Part shown: positions 17,458 through 26,126 of the stretch, piece after piece | How positions within the stretch are numbered: the first letter of the stretch is position 1 | How the letters are laid out: the number at the start of each line of letters is the position of its first letter | Origin: a bacterium | Lineage (GTDB): Bacteria > Armatimonadota > Chthonomonadetes > Chthonomonadales > Chthonomonadaceae | Direction: 5' to 3' | DNA length: 40,374 bases | NCBI GenBank assembly: GCA_900299305.1 | Contig: OMJJ01000299.1 | Span: 1 to 40,374, forward strand | Position numbers and translations under genes: made by a program | Notes under the pieces: model-generated | The model's database searches: none | What the model saw: the letters and a program-made list of their open reading frames with translations, nothing else | Told to the model about the DNA's origin: nothing

Positions 17458-19113
17458 TCAGTTTTTGCCGTCGGGAGTGGTGGGCGCGGGGGCAGGGGCG
17501 GTTCCGTTATCCGTTTTTGGGGTGGCGTTATCCGTAAGAGGGCGCGGTTCTGGTGTTACCGTGATTTGGTTGGTAACAAACTTGCCGGAGTTATCTCCCA
17601 CCGTAATCGTAAAGGTCATGGGAGCCTCTATGGGGATGGGAACATCCATGGTACCAGAGGCGTGAGTCGATTCGCCTACCGTCCCTTTATCCGAGTCGAT
17701 ACGAAGCGATTTTGAGTAGCGGGTCTGCCATGCGAGTTTGATTTTATCGCCGATATAGACCTTCTTCTGCTGTACCCCAAAGGAGACGATTTCGGCGATA
17801 CAGACATCTTTGGGAACCACCGTCACCTTTATCGACTTATCTACGAACTGCTTCTCGTCGCTACCGACAGCACGTAGTGTATAGATGGTGTCTTTATCTG
17901 CGATGAGAGGGCGAGTCTGCTCATAGGTGAGTAGGCTTACATTGCCGGGGTCTAGTATCAGTTTTGCCGCGCCCTTTACCTGCCATGAGAGAAGGATGCT
18001 GTCGCCCTCATGTACCTTTTCTGCATCTACTTTGAAAGCGGTAATGACGGGTTTGGGGGAGGGGGGCGGTATGGTGACTTTGATGTCTATGGTCTGTTTG
18101 GCGACGGTTCCATCTTTACGGCGCACCTCTAGCACATAGGTAGTCTGAGGTCCTTGAGGGGTTACGGTGATACTGCCGGCGGCAGGAGGGGCGGCAGAGA
18201 TATTTTCGGCGATTTCGGGACCATCGCCCTGCCGCCGTTTTAGGACGAGCGTCTCGAAGTTGGGCTGAACATCCCACGAGAGGGTAACAGTACTTCCCTG
18301 CATAACCTGCGTGGTCTCGGCGTTAAAGTGCAGAATTTTGAGAGGGGGTAGGGGGCGGGGCCAGAGCGCAAAGGCGAGTATCCCGCTTATTAGCACCAAA
18401 GAGAGGAAGATACCGAGTAGCGGTGAGATAAGGCTTCGGCGTTCGAGTTGCCCGTGTGTGTTGCCGGTAGCGTAGGAGGAGCCAGAGGCGCGTACCGATA
18501 CCGTAAAGCCGTAGAGTTTTCCTGCGCCCCACACGGGTACGGTTTTGGGGCGTATGAGGAGAGGGGCTTGTACGGTCTGTCCGGGCTTGATGGTGACGTT
18601 TTCTTGCTCGAACTCATAGGCGCACTCGTCATCGGCATCGTTTGCGTAGAGGCTGAGGGTCTCCTCTTGGTTGCCCTGATTAGAGAGCGAGACTCCAAAC
18701 TCGTTTACAGGTTGGAAGAAGGTTGCGATACCACGCTTGGGGGTAAGCTCGAGTTGGAGGCTACTAAAGGGTTTTACGGTGAGGGTGGCTTGTGCTACTC
18801 CAACGGCTCCGGTCTCCATAGCGCGTACTCTTACGAGGAAGGGGTATGCCCCTGCGTGGTTCTCGCTGGTGCGCTGAATTCGGAAGTTGATAGCCTCTTC
18901 TGCTTGCCCATTTGCATCAAGGTTTACGGCAGGTACGGGGATTCCATACCACTCCACATCAATACCCTCTACCTCTAAGAGAAGGCGGTCTGCGGTCTCT
19001 TGGCGGTTGGTCATGGTGACTCTGAGTTGAGCAAACTCTCCGGGGTCTACGGCGAGATTACTTTCCGAGAGAACCACCACAATTTTTTGCATATCGGCAA
19101 TGGGGGAAGACAT
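17458..19113 (-). CDS. Single-pass membrane protein with N-terminal COG1470/NEW3-like domains and C-terminal Ig-like repeats
   Basis: Central TM 'LISPLLGIFLSLVLISGILAFALWP'; downstream repeats 'ILHFNAETTQVMQGSTVTLSWDV', 'ITAFKVDAEKVHEGDSILLSWQV', 'IVSFGVQQKKVYIGDKIKLAWQT'. Confidence 0.6.
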   Translation of the reverse strand: MSSPIADMQKIVVVLSESNLAVDPGEFAQLRVTMTNRQETADRLLLEVEGIDVEWYGIPVPAVNLDANGQAEEAINFRIQRTSENHAGAYPFLVRVRAMETGAVGVAQATLTVKPFSSLQLELTPKRGIATFFQPVNEFGVSLSNQGNQEETLSLYANDADDECAYEFEQENVTIKPGQTVQAPLLIRPKTVPVWGAGKLYGFTVSVRASGSSYATGNTHGQLERRSLISPLLGIFLSLVLISGILAFALWPRPLPPLKILHFNAETTQVMQGSTVTLSWDVQPNFETLVLKRRQGDGPEIAENISAAPPAAGSITVTPQGPQTTYVLEVRRKDGTVAKQTIDIKVTIPPPSPKPVITAFKVDAEKVHEGDSILLSWQVKGAAKLILDPGNVSLLTYEQTRPLIADKDTIYTLRAVGSDEKQFVDKSIKVTVVPKDVCIAEIVSFGVQQKKVYIGDKIKLAWQTRYSKSLRIDSDKGTVGESTHASGTMDVPIPIEAPMTFTITVGDNSGKFVTNQITVTPEPRPLTDNATPKTDNGTAPAPAPTTPDGKN

Positions 19114-19185
19114 CGCTTGCCTAACCTTCTTATGTAAGCACGGGGCGAGAGCCTGTGGGCGTTCGCTGGGGTGCTGTGTACCGCT

Positions 19186-19258
19186 TTCTTAATTTAAGAA
19201 CGAAATCGGTGTGAATAGAGGTGAGAAGGGTTTTTGACCTCTTGGTTCCTCTATTCAC
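19186..19258. repeat. Two inverted repeats in the divergent intergenic region
   Basis: TTCTTAA-T-TTAAGAA at 19186-19200 and GTGAATAGAGG...CCTCTATTCAC at 19211-19221/19248-19258. Confidence 0.7.
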
Positions 19259-19331
19259 ATTATGGAAGGTAAGCGTTTTTTTGTCAAGGAGTAGTGGGTG
19301 GAGAAAGTTTGGGGGAACTTGCAGGGGGTAC

Positions 19332-19360
19332 TTGCATAGATAGGGTGAGTGGGTTATAAT
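19332..19360 (+). promoter_or_regulatory. Sigma70-type promoter
   Basis: TTGCAT (19332-19337) - 17 bp - TATAAT (19355-19360), upstream of the small ORF at 19439. Confidence 0.7.
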
Positions 19361-19438
19361 GGAAATAAGGGCAATGGGAAATTGTGTGTTGTGTCGATAA
19401 TTTTCTCGTAAAAGCCATTCTTTTTGGGAGGTAGGGTT

Positions 19439-19645
19439 ATGCCGCAGTTTCAACAACAGAAAAAAGGGTTTTCGCGGGTGCGTGTTCTCTCTAAAGATGC
19501 AACCCGCGCCTACCTCCTGATGATTAAGAAGAGTGCCGGGCGCAACCTACAGGCACTGCCGGGAGATATTTTTCAGGTGGATGCCGAGACGCTAAAGGTA
19601 CTAGACGAGAACAACATCTCTTATGAGGTGATTGAGCAGAAGTAA
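19439..19645 (+). CDS. Small conserved-looking hypothetical protein (68 aa)
   Basis: RBS 'gggaggtaggg', ATG at 19439 in the 19424-19645 ORF, good promoter upstream. Confidence 0.6.
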   Translation: MPQFQQQKKGFSRVRVLSKDATRAYLLMIKKSAGRNLQALPGDIFQVDAETLKVLDENNISYEVIEQK

Positions 19646-19712
19646 CGTTGGACTAGGGATATGATTGGAAATGGGGAAGATATTATAGGTACACACATTT
19701 AGGAGGCTTGCT

Positions 19713-21755
19713 ATGAACATTCGGTTTCGTTTTTTGTATAAAAAGAACTCTCTTATTTTAACATCCCTGTTGTGTTTGGGGGCACTGTTGGCACCTTCTG
19801 GTGTTTTTGCACAAGCGGGGCAGACTTGGGTTTGGGGCTACAACTCCTATGGGCAACTGGGGAATGGAAGTGCTACTGAAAGCACTACGGCAGTAAATCC
19901 TAGTAACCTGTTGGGGATAGTACAGGTTGCGGGGAAGTATGGACACGCACTTGCACTCAAGTCAGATGCTACAGTTTGGGCTTGGGGGCTAAACGACAAT
20001 GGGCAGGTAGGAGACGGAACTTCTAATAACCGTTTTACCCCGTTACAGGTCGCAGGGTTGGCTAGTATCATGCAGGTTGCGGCAGGGCACTACCATTCAC
20101 TTGCCTTAAAGTCGGATGGTACGGTTTGGGCTTGGGGGAGAGATGGCGAAGGACAGTTGGGAGATGAGAATGCCCATAACGAAGCCTCTCCTGTGCAGGT
20201 GCATAGTTTGACCGGTGCAGTACAGGTTGCGGCAGGGGAGTTTCATTCGCTTGCGTTGAAGTCGGATGGTACGGTGTGGGCTTGGGGGCATAACTACTAT
20301 GGGCAGTTAGGCAATGGAACCCGCGACAATAAATCGAAGCCTATTCTTGTGCCAGGTTTGACGGGGGTAGTGCAGGTTGCTTGTGGAGCCTCCCATTCAC
20401 TTGCCTTGAAGTCAGATGGTACGGTGTGGACATGGGGGAGGAATATACGTGGACAGTTGGGCGATGGAACGACTACGGATAGATACTCTCCACTTCAGGT
20501 CGCTAACCTGACGAGTGTGGTGTCTTTGGCGGGAGGTGTGTTTACCTCGTTGGTGGTGAAGTCGGATGGTACGGTTTGGGGATGGGGAGACAACAGCGGG
20601 GGGCAGTTGGGAGATGGAACCTACACCAGCCACTCCACACCGATACAGTCTTCTAACCTTTCGGGAGTGGTGCAGGTGGCTGGCGGTTTTTACCATTCGC
20701 TTGCGCTGAAATCGGATGGTACGGTGGCAGGGACAGGATATAACAACTTAGGGCAGTTGGGTACGGGCAATCGTATAGATAGCAACGTGTTTGTACCAGT
20801 ACTCCATGTTACCAATCAGACGTATCTCGCCTCTGGCACGGATTTCGGGATTTCGGTTCAGGCGGCGTACCTGAAAACAAAGGTGAGCGCGAGTACGCTT
20901 ACTCAGCCTTTGGGGAAAGCCCTCTCGCTCTCTGCACGGCTTAGAAACGCTTTGGGGTTGCCGCTCTATCTGAAATCGCTCGATTTTAAGTTGGATGGAG
21001 TTGCGGTAGGCTCGGCGGTGACAAATGGGAATGGGGTAGCGACACTTCCTCTCTCCAATCCTGCACAGTACTCAGTTGGGGCGCATACGGTTTCGGTTTC
21101 CTTTGTGGGTGTACCGCTTCTCCTCTCGGCTTCGAGTGGGTCTGCTACGGTGACGATTACGAAAGCAGACACGAGTCTTAGCATGAAATCGGTAAGTGGA
21201 GTATTTGGGCAGACGAAACCCCTTTCGGCAACTCTGAAACGGAAGACGGATGGGGCATTGCTGAGTGGGCAGACGATAACCTTTAGTATCGACGGTACAC
21301 AAGTAGGACAGGGGACGACAGACGGAACTGGTATTGCCACTCTGAACTACAAGATTGAGGACACGCTTGCGATAGGGGCACATACGCTTACCGCTTCCTT
21401 TGCAGGTGATGGTAGCCATAACCCCTCTAGCCTTAATGGAACGCTTACTACTACGATAGAATCTACCAAGATAACCGCCTCTTCGGTCTCTGGGGCAGTG
21501 GGCTCTGTGGTTAAGTTGATAGGGAAACTAAAGCGGAACTCTGATGGCAAGTATCTTGCTGGGAAGACGCTTAGTATCTCTGTTGACGGTATGGATGTGG
21601 GTACGGTGGTCACTGATGCGAATGGGGTTGGGACGCTTTCTTACACGATACCGAGTGGTTTGGCGGTTGGGGTACACACGGTAAGTTATGCCTTTGCAGG
21701 GGACACTCAGTATTCGGCAAGCGCGAACACGACGACTACGCTGACTGTGAAGTAG
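19713..21755 (+). CDS. Exported RCC1-repeat beta-propeller protein with three C-terminal Ig-like (Big_3-type) repeats
   Basis: Seven units of 'LALKSDGTVWAWGxNxxGQLGDGT...' followed by three about 95-aa 'G..LSATLKR..DG..LSGQTITFSIDG..VG...TDGTGIATL' repeats; signal peptide. Confidence 0.9.
   Translation: MNIRFRFLYKKNSLILTSLLCLGALLAPSGVFAQAGQTWVWGYNSYGQLGNGSATESTTAVNPSNLLGIVQVAGKYGHALALKSDATVWAWGLNDNGQVGDGTSNNRFTPLQVAGLASIMQVAAGHYHSLALKSDGTVWAWGRDGEGQLGDENAHNEASPVQVHSLTGAVQVAAGEFHSLALKSDGTVWAWGHNYYGQLGNGTRDNKSKPILVPGLTGVVQVACGASHSLALKSDGTVWTWGRNIRGQLGDGTTTDRYSPLQVANLTSVVSLAGGVFTSLVVKSDGTVWGWGDNSGGQLGDGTYTSHSTPIQSSNLSGVVQVAGGFYHSLALKSDGTVAGTGYNNLGQLGTGNRIDSNVFVPVLHVTNQTYLASGTDFGISVQAAYLKTKVSASTLTQPLGKALSLSARLRNALGLPLYLKSLDFKLDGVAVGSAVTNGNGVATLPLSNPAQYSVGAHTVSVSFVGVPLLLSASSGSATVTITKADTSLSMKSVSGVFGQTKPLSATLKRKTDGALLSGQTITFSIDGTQVGQGTTDGTGIATLNYKIEDTLAIGAHTLTASFAGDGSHNPSSLNGTLTTTIESTKITASSVSGAVGSVVKLIGKLKRNSDGKYLAGKTLSISVDGMDVGTVVTDANGVGTLSYTIPSGLAVGVHTVSYAFAGDTQYSASANTTTTLTVK
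19826..20780 (+). repeat. 150-bp in-frame tandem repeats encoding the RCC1 units
   Basis: 'aa(g/a)tc(g/a)gatg(g/c)tac(g/a)gt' anchors recur with gtc/atc at 19961, 20111, 20261, 20411, 20561, 20711: spacing exactly 150 bp. Confidence 0.9.
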
Positions 21756-21824
21756 CCCCCTATCCCCCAACCCTTTTCCCCCGTTTGACAACAGGAGAAA
21801 GGGGAGAGTAGGTTTTGTCATCTG

Positions 21825-21858
21825 AAAAGGGTCTGCCACATTTGGCAGACCCTTTTTT
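21825..21858 (+). terminator. Rho-independent terminator
   Basis: AAAAGGGTCTGCCA-CATT-TGGCAGACCCTTTTTT, perfect 14-bp stem, 4-nt loop. Confidence 0.9.
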
Positions 21859-21950
21859 GCATACTTGTACAGGAGAAACTTTCTTGTACCTAGAAACTAA
21901 CCTCAACATAAAACTACCCCGTTTTTTGGGGAAAAGGAGCAACCTAAGAG

Positions 21951-22952
21951 ATGGCAAAACTACGCTGGGGCATTTTGGGGGCTGGGAAGTTTGGGGGAAC
22001 CTTTGCGCGGGGGATTCAAGCCTCGCAGACGGGGGAACTGATTGCGGTGGGAAGTAGGACACAGGAGAACGCAGAGCGGTTTGGGGAGGAGTTTGGAGTT
22101 CCGCGCCGTTATGGCTCCTACGAGGCTCTGCTGGCAGACCCGGACGTGGATGTGATTCATATTTCGCTTCCCAATAACCTCCATGCGGAGTGGACGCTCA
22201 AGTGCGCGGCGGCAGGGAAGCATATCCTCTGCGAAAAGCCCTTCACGGTGAACCATGCGGAGGCGGTGGCTACTTTCGAGAGGTTGAAGGAGTATCCGGT
22301 CTTCTTTATGGAGGCGTTTATGTATCGTACCCACCCACAAACCGCCAAACTGCAAGAGTTGATACAGGGGGGCGCGATTGGGGAGGTACGGCTTATTCAG
22401 GCGAACTTCTGCTACAACATGGGGACGAAGTACGAGAATATCCGCATGAGAAACGATGTCGCAGGGGGTGGCATTATGGACGTGGGTTGCTATACGGCGA
22501 GCATGGTGCGCCTTGTTGCGGGGCAAGAGCCTATCGAAGTGAAGGGGACGGCGCATATCGGAGAGGTGTCGCGGGTAGATGAACAGGCGACGGCAAGCCT
22601 CAAGTTTCCTTCGGGGGCGGTGGCGAATATCGCGTGTGCTACGCAGGTGGGTGCGGATAGCGAACTACGGGTATGGGGTTCTGCGGGGAGCATTCGCGTT
22701 CCTAATCCTTGGTTCCCTACTGAGGGCGAGAACCGCATTATCCTGCATAAGTCTGGAAGCGACCCGCAAGAGATTGTGGTTGTGGGCGGCACTCCCCTTT
22801 ATGGCATAGAGACGGATACCGTTGCGAAGTACATCGACAGACGCGAAGCCCCCTCTCCGTGCATGACATGGAACGACACGCTTGGCAACATGGCGACCCT
22901 CGATAAGTGGCGCGAGAGCATCGGGCTTGTCTTTGATGTGGAGAGAGTGTAA
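21951..22952 (+). CDS. Gfo/Idh/MocA family oxidoreductase
   Basis: '[19 protein letters not shown]', '[20 protein letters not shown]', '[20 protein letters not shown]'. Confidence 0.92.
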   Translation: MAKLRWGILGAGKFGGTFARGIQASQTGELIAVGSRTQENAERFGEEFGVPRRYGSYEALLADPDVDVIHISLPNNLHAEWTLKCAAAGKHILCEKPFTVNHAEAVATFERLKEYPVFFMEAFMYRTHPQTAKLQELIQGGAIGEVRLIQANFCYNMGTKYENIRMRNDVAGGGIMDVGCYTASMVRLVAGQEPIEVKGTAHIGEVSRVDEQATASLKFPSGAVANIACATQVGADSELRVWGSAGSIRVPNPWFPTEGENRIILHKSGSDPQEIVVVGGTPLYGIETDTVAKYIDRREAPSPCMTWNDTLGNMATLDKWRESIGLVFDVERV

Positions 22953-22954
22953 CT

Positions 22955-24133
22955 ATGAAAATCACCAAAATAGAGACCCACGTCTGCCACGCTCGTATGC
23001 GGAACTGGGTATTTGTGAAGGTAGTTACCGACCAGCCGGGGCTATGGGGTTGGGGTGAAGCGACCCTTGAATGGCATACCCGTAGCGTGGTAGGGGCGGT
23101 ACAAGACCTCGAGTCGCTTTTGATTGGGGAAGACCCTACTCGCGTGGAGTACCTTTGGCAGAAGATGTTCCGTCAACATTTTTGGCATGGTACGGGGGTG
23201 GTTCGGGGAACCGCGATTAGTGGTATCGACATCGCTTTGTGGGATATTGTAGGGAAGGTGCATGGTGTGCCGTGCCATCGGCTATGGGGTGGTCCGGTAC
23301 GAGACTATATTCGCCTGTACTGCCACTTGGGGGGCGGACGCATGGAAGATTTTTATGAGACCGACCCCGCAGACGCAAGCCGCTTTGGAGAACTGGCACA
23401 GGCGGCGGTGGAGGACGGTTTTACGGCGTTTAAGTCTATGGCGGTTCCTTGGACAATGCCTTTGGAGGGGTTACGCCCTATAAAGTACGCCGAGAAGTGC
23501 GTTGCGGCGATGCGCTCTGCGGTAGGAGACGACATCGATATTATGGTGGACTGCCATGCGCGTCCGTCGCCGCGTATGGGCTTGATGTTTGCGAAAGCAC
23601 TGGAGCCTTATGGTCTTTACTGGTTTGAAGAGCCGTGCTGGCCCGAAGTAGTGGACGATATGGCTCTTATCCAACGCGCCGTTGTCACCCCGATTGCTAC
23701 AGGGGAACGCCTCGTTACCCAACACGCGGTAAAGGAGTACTTGGAGAAACGTGCCTGCTCTGTGTTGCAGTGCGACATTACCCACGTTGGGGGACTCTCG
23801 GAGATACGGCGTATTTCGGCTATGGCGGACGCTTACCGGGTGTCGCTTGCGCCGCATAACCCACAAGGTCCGGTGAGTACTGCCGCGTCGTTGGAGTTTG
23901 GGTTTACTGCACCCTCCTATATTATCTGCGAATCGGTGCATAGCGACGTACCTTGGCGGCAAGATATTGTTTCGGAGGGCTATACGGTGGAGAAGAAGGG
24001 CAGAATCGTGCGACCTAGTGAACGTCCAGGATTGGGTATCGAAATCAATGAGGCAGAGGTCGCCAAGCACCCGTTCGAGCAGGAACTCCTGCAAGCCGTT
24101 ACCTATCAAGATGGGGCGGTAGGAGACTGGTAG
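22955..24133 (+). CDS. Mandelate racemase/muconate lactonizing enzyme family (acid-sugar dehydratase-like)
   Basis: '[24 protein letters not shown]', '[11 protein letters not shown]', '[10 protein letters not shown]', 'TGERLVTQ', '[34 protein letters not shown]'. Confidence 0.92.
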   Translation: MKITKIETHVCHARMRNWVFVKVVTDQPGLWGWGEATLEWHTRSVVGAVQDLESLLIGEDPTRVEYLWQKMFRQHFWHGTGVVRGTAISGIDIALWDIVGKVHGVPCHRLWGGPVRDYIRLYCHLGGGRMEDFYETDPADASRFGELAQAAVEDGFTAFKSMAVPWTMPLEGLRPIKYAEKCVAAMRSAVGDDIDIMVDCHARPSPRMGLMFAKALEPYGLYWFEEPCWPEVVDDMALIQRAVVTPIATGERLVTQHAVKEYLEKRACSVLQCDITHVGGLSEIRRISAMADAYRVSLAPHNPQGPVSTAASLEFGFTAPSYIICESVHSDVPWRQDIVSEGYTVEKKGRIVRPSERPGLGIEINEAEVAKHPFEQELLQAVTYQDGAVGDW

Positions 24134-24135
24134 CC

Positions 24136-25533
24136 ATGCCAACAGAGACACCACAACCGTTTGCACACGCAGGATTTGAGGGGAAAATTGGGGTAGCCCG
24201 CGCCGACATCACTCCGCCTATCGGTATCTATGCGCGGAACTGGGGGGCGGCGACCCACGATGTTGCGGAGGGGGTGCATCGCCCCCTTACGCTTACCGTT
24301 CTCACAATACAGGATGTACCCGAAAACCCTCCTTTTGTTCTTGCTACCGCCGATTTGGGCTGGTGGCGCACTCCCGAAGACGAGTATTTTGTGCGGGGGG
24401 CAGTCGTGGAGGGGTTGGGGATACCTGCCTCTCAGGTGATGCTGAACCTTACGCATACGCACTCCGGTCCCGCGCTCTGCCTTGAGGACGCGGACAAGCC
24501 AGGCGGTCATCTGATTGCGCCTTACCTACAAGCGTTACAAAAGGCATTCCAGAGTACCACTGCTCATGCCCTAGAGACGGCGCAACCGGCTACCCTCGAA
24601 TGGACGTATGGCAAGTGTACCCTTGCGAAAGAGCGGGATTTACCCGACCCAGACGCTGACCGCTACCTCACGGGGTTTCATCCGAATACTCCTGCGGACG
24701 ACACGTTACTTGTGGGTAGAATAAGTGATACTAATGGTAAATACTTGGCAACAGTGGTTAATTACGCTTGCCACCCCGTTACGTTGGCGTGGCAGAATCG
24801 CCTCCTCTCTCCCGATTTTGTGGGGGCGATGCGCGAGACGGTAGAGGCAAACACTGACAACGCGCCTTGCCTGTTTTTGCAAGGGGCTTCGGGGGAACTT
24901 GCCGCACGAGAGACCTACACCACTACGGAGATAGCCGATAATCAGGGGAGGGAACTGGGGTACGCGGTTCTCTCTGCCCTTATGGGAATGTTGCCGCCTC
25001 GTACAAGGTTGCGCTATGCGGGGGTAGTGGAGTCGGGTGCGCCGCTTGGGGTGTGGGAGCGCGAACCGACCTCCTACCCTAATAACTTGAGTGCAACCCA
25101 AGTTCCGGTGCTGTTTGGCTTGCTGTCTATGCCTACCCTTTGTGAGATAGAAGAGCAAATCGAAGCATCGACGGATAGGTTTCTTACGGAACGCCTGAAC
25201 CGTAAGCGGCGTATTCGGCGTGCTGTAGGGAACGGGGACGTTACGACCATGCCTTTGTGGGTTTGGCAGGTGGGAGGCTGTCTTCTTATGGGGCATCCGA
25301 ACGAAGCCTATTCTGCCCTGCAAACGGAGGTTCGTACCTATTTTGCACCTCAGCCGGTAGTGGTTATGAACGTTACGAATGGGCATTTTGGCTACCTCCC
25401 CCCCGACCCTCTCTATAACGAGGACATCTATCCGGTGTGGCAGACTCCCTTTGGGCGAGGTGGGCTAAACCGCCTCATAGAGAGCGCAAAGGAGGCGGGG
25501 CAACGCCTGTTATCGGAGGAGGTAGACGGTTGA
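24136..25533 (+). CDS. Neutral/alkaline non-lysosomal ceramidase N-terminal-like protein
   Basis: 'IGVARADITPPIGIYARNWG', 'NLTHTHSGPAL', 'NYACHPVTLAWQNRLLSPDF', 'LFLQGASGELAAR'. Confidence 0.75.
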   Translation: MPTETPQPFAHAGFEGKIGVARADITPPIGIYARNWGAATHDVAEGVHRPLTLTVLTIQDVPENPPFVLATADLGWWRTPEDEYFVRGAVVEGLGIPASQVMLNLTHTHSGPALCLEDADKPGGHLIAPYLQALQKAFQSTTAHALETAQPATLEWTYGKCTLAKERDLPDPDADRYLTGFHPNTPADDTLLVGRISDTNGKYLATVVNYACHPVTLAWQNRLLSPDFVGAMRETVEANTDNAPCLFLQGASGELAARETYTTTEIADNQGRELGYAVLSALMGMLPPRTRLRYAGVVESGAPLGVWEREPTSYPNNLSATQVPVLFGLLSMPTLCEIEEQIEASTDRFLTERLNRKRRIRRAVGNGDVTTMPLWVWQVGGCLLMGHPNEAYSALQTEVRTYFAPQPVVVMNVTNGHFGYLPPDPLYNEDIYPVWQTPFGRGGLNRLIESAKEAGQRLLSEEVDG

Positions 25534-25757
25534 GGCAGAGTGTTGTAGGGAAGATTCTTTGGAAGGCGGGGCAGGATTCTGATTTCCGCCGCCGATTTTT
25601 GGCAGATATGGGGAACGCTTTGGCAGAAGAGGGGTTTATTTTGAGTGATGAGGAGATGCACACCTTACGGGAACATAGCACCGCTTTTCTCTATCTCGAA
25701 GACCGTTTCGCGCAGGAGCGTATTCTTTCTATAGCGCGTTCTCAGTATCGACGGTAG
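25530..25757 (+). CDS. 75-aa protein, candidate NHLP/Franean1_4349-like leader-type peptide
   Basis: TTG at 25530 with SD 'ggaggagg' about 7 nt upstream, overlapping the preceding stop; 'VGKILWKAGQDSDFRRRFLADMGNALAEEGFILSDEEMHTLRE'. Confidence 0.5.
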   Translation: MRQSVVGKILWKAGQDSDFRRRFLADMGNALAEEGFILSDEEMHTLREHSTAFLYLEDRFAQERILSIARSQYRR

Positions 25758-25788
25758 CGAGTGAGAGAAGAGAAAATCTTTTTAGATA

Positions 25789-25819
25789 GGGAGACACTGT
25801 GACAAGTGTCTCCCTTTTT
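25789..25819 (+). terminator. Rho-independent terminator ending the 21951-25757 operon
   Basis: GGGAGACACT-gtgaca-AGTGTCTCCC-TTTTT. Confidence 0.9.
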
Positions 25820-25823
25820 GCTT

Positions 25824-26114
25824 TTAGGGTTCTAGAATGGTCGCTACTCCGATTTCGGTAGCGATTTTTAGAAACTCGTCGGCGTTGGTGGGAATGGGGA
25901 GGGGTTTGGGCGGCTTTACTTCGCTGTTGTACCGTTTTACTATCTCCTGCATGAACATCTGATTGCTCATACTGCGGAGGAGGAGTTTCATGGCAAAGGG
26001 AGATTTGTCGTGGACTTTGCCCTTAACGATAGTAACGATTTCTTCGGCAGTTTTGGCTTGCACGGTTTCGTCTACCTTTATCAAACTGTGACTAACGTGA
26101 ATGTGTACCTTCAT
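25824..26114 (-). CDS. Hypothetical protein (96 aa)
   Basis: ORF on the same strand as and 12 bp from the neighbouring CDS; no recognised motif. Confidence 0.55.
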   Translation of the reverse strand: MKVHIHVSHSLIKVDETVQAKTAEEIVTIVKGKVHDKSPFAMKLLLRSMSNQMFMQEIVKRYNSEVKPPKPLPIPTNADEFLKIATEIGVATILEP

Positions 26115-26126
26115 CTGTCCTCTTCT

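Noticed and set aside
19130-19456. 108-aa minus-strand ORF across the divergent intergenic region
   Set aside because: Overlaps a good promoter and inverted repeats, composition not protein-like, no RBS.
22190-22582. 130-aa ORF overlapping the Gfo/Idh gene and other long antisense/shifted ORFs (e.g. 21960-22556, 23471-24166, 24706-25386)
   Set aside because: All lie inside well-supported CDSs in GC-rich codon contexts; no independent evidence.
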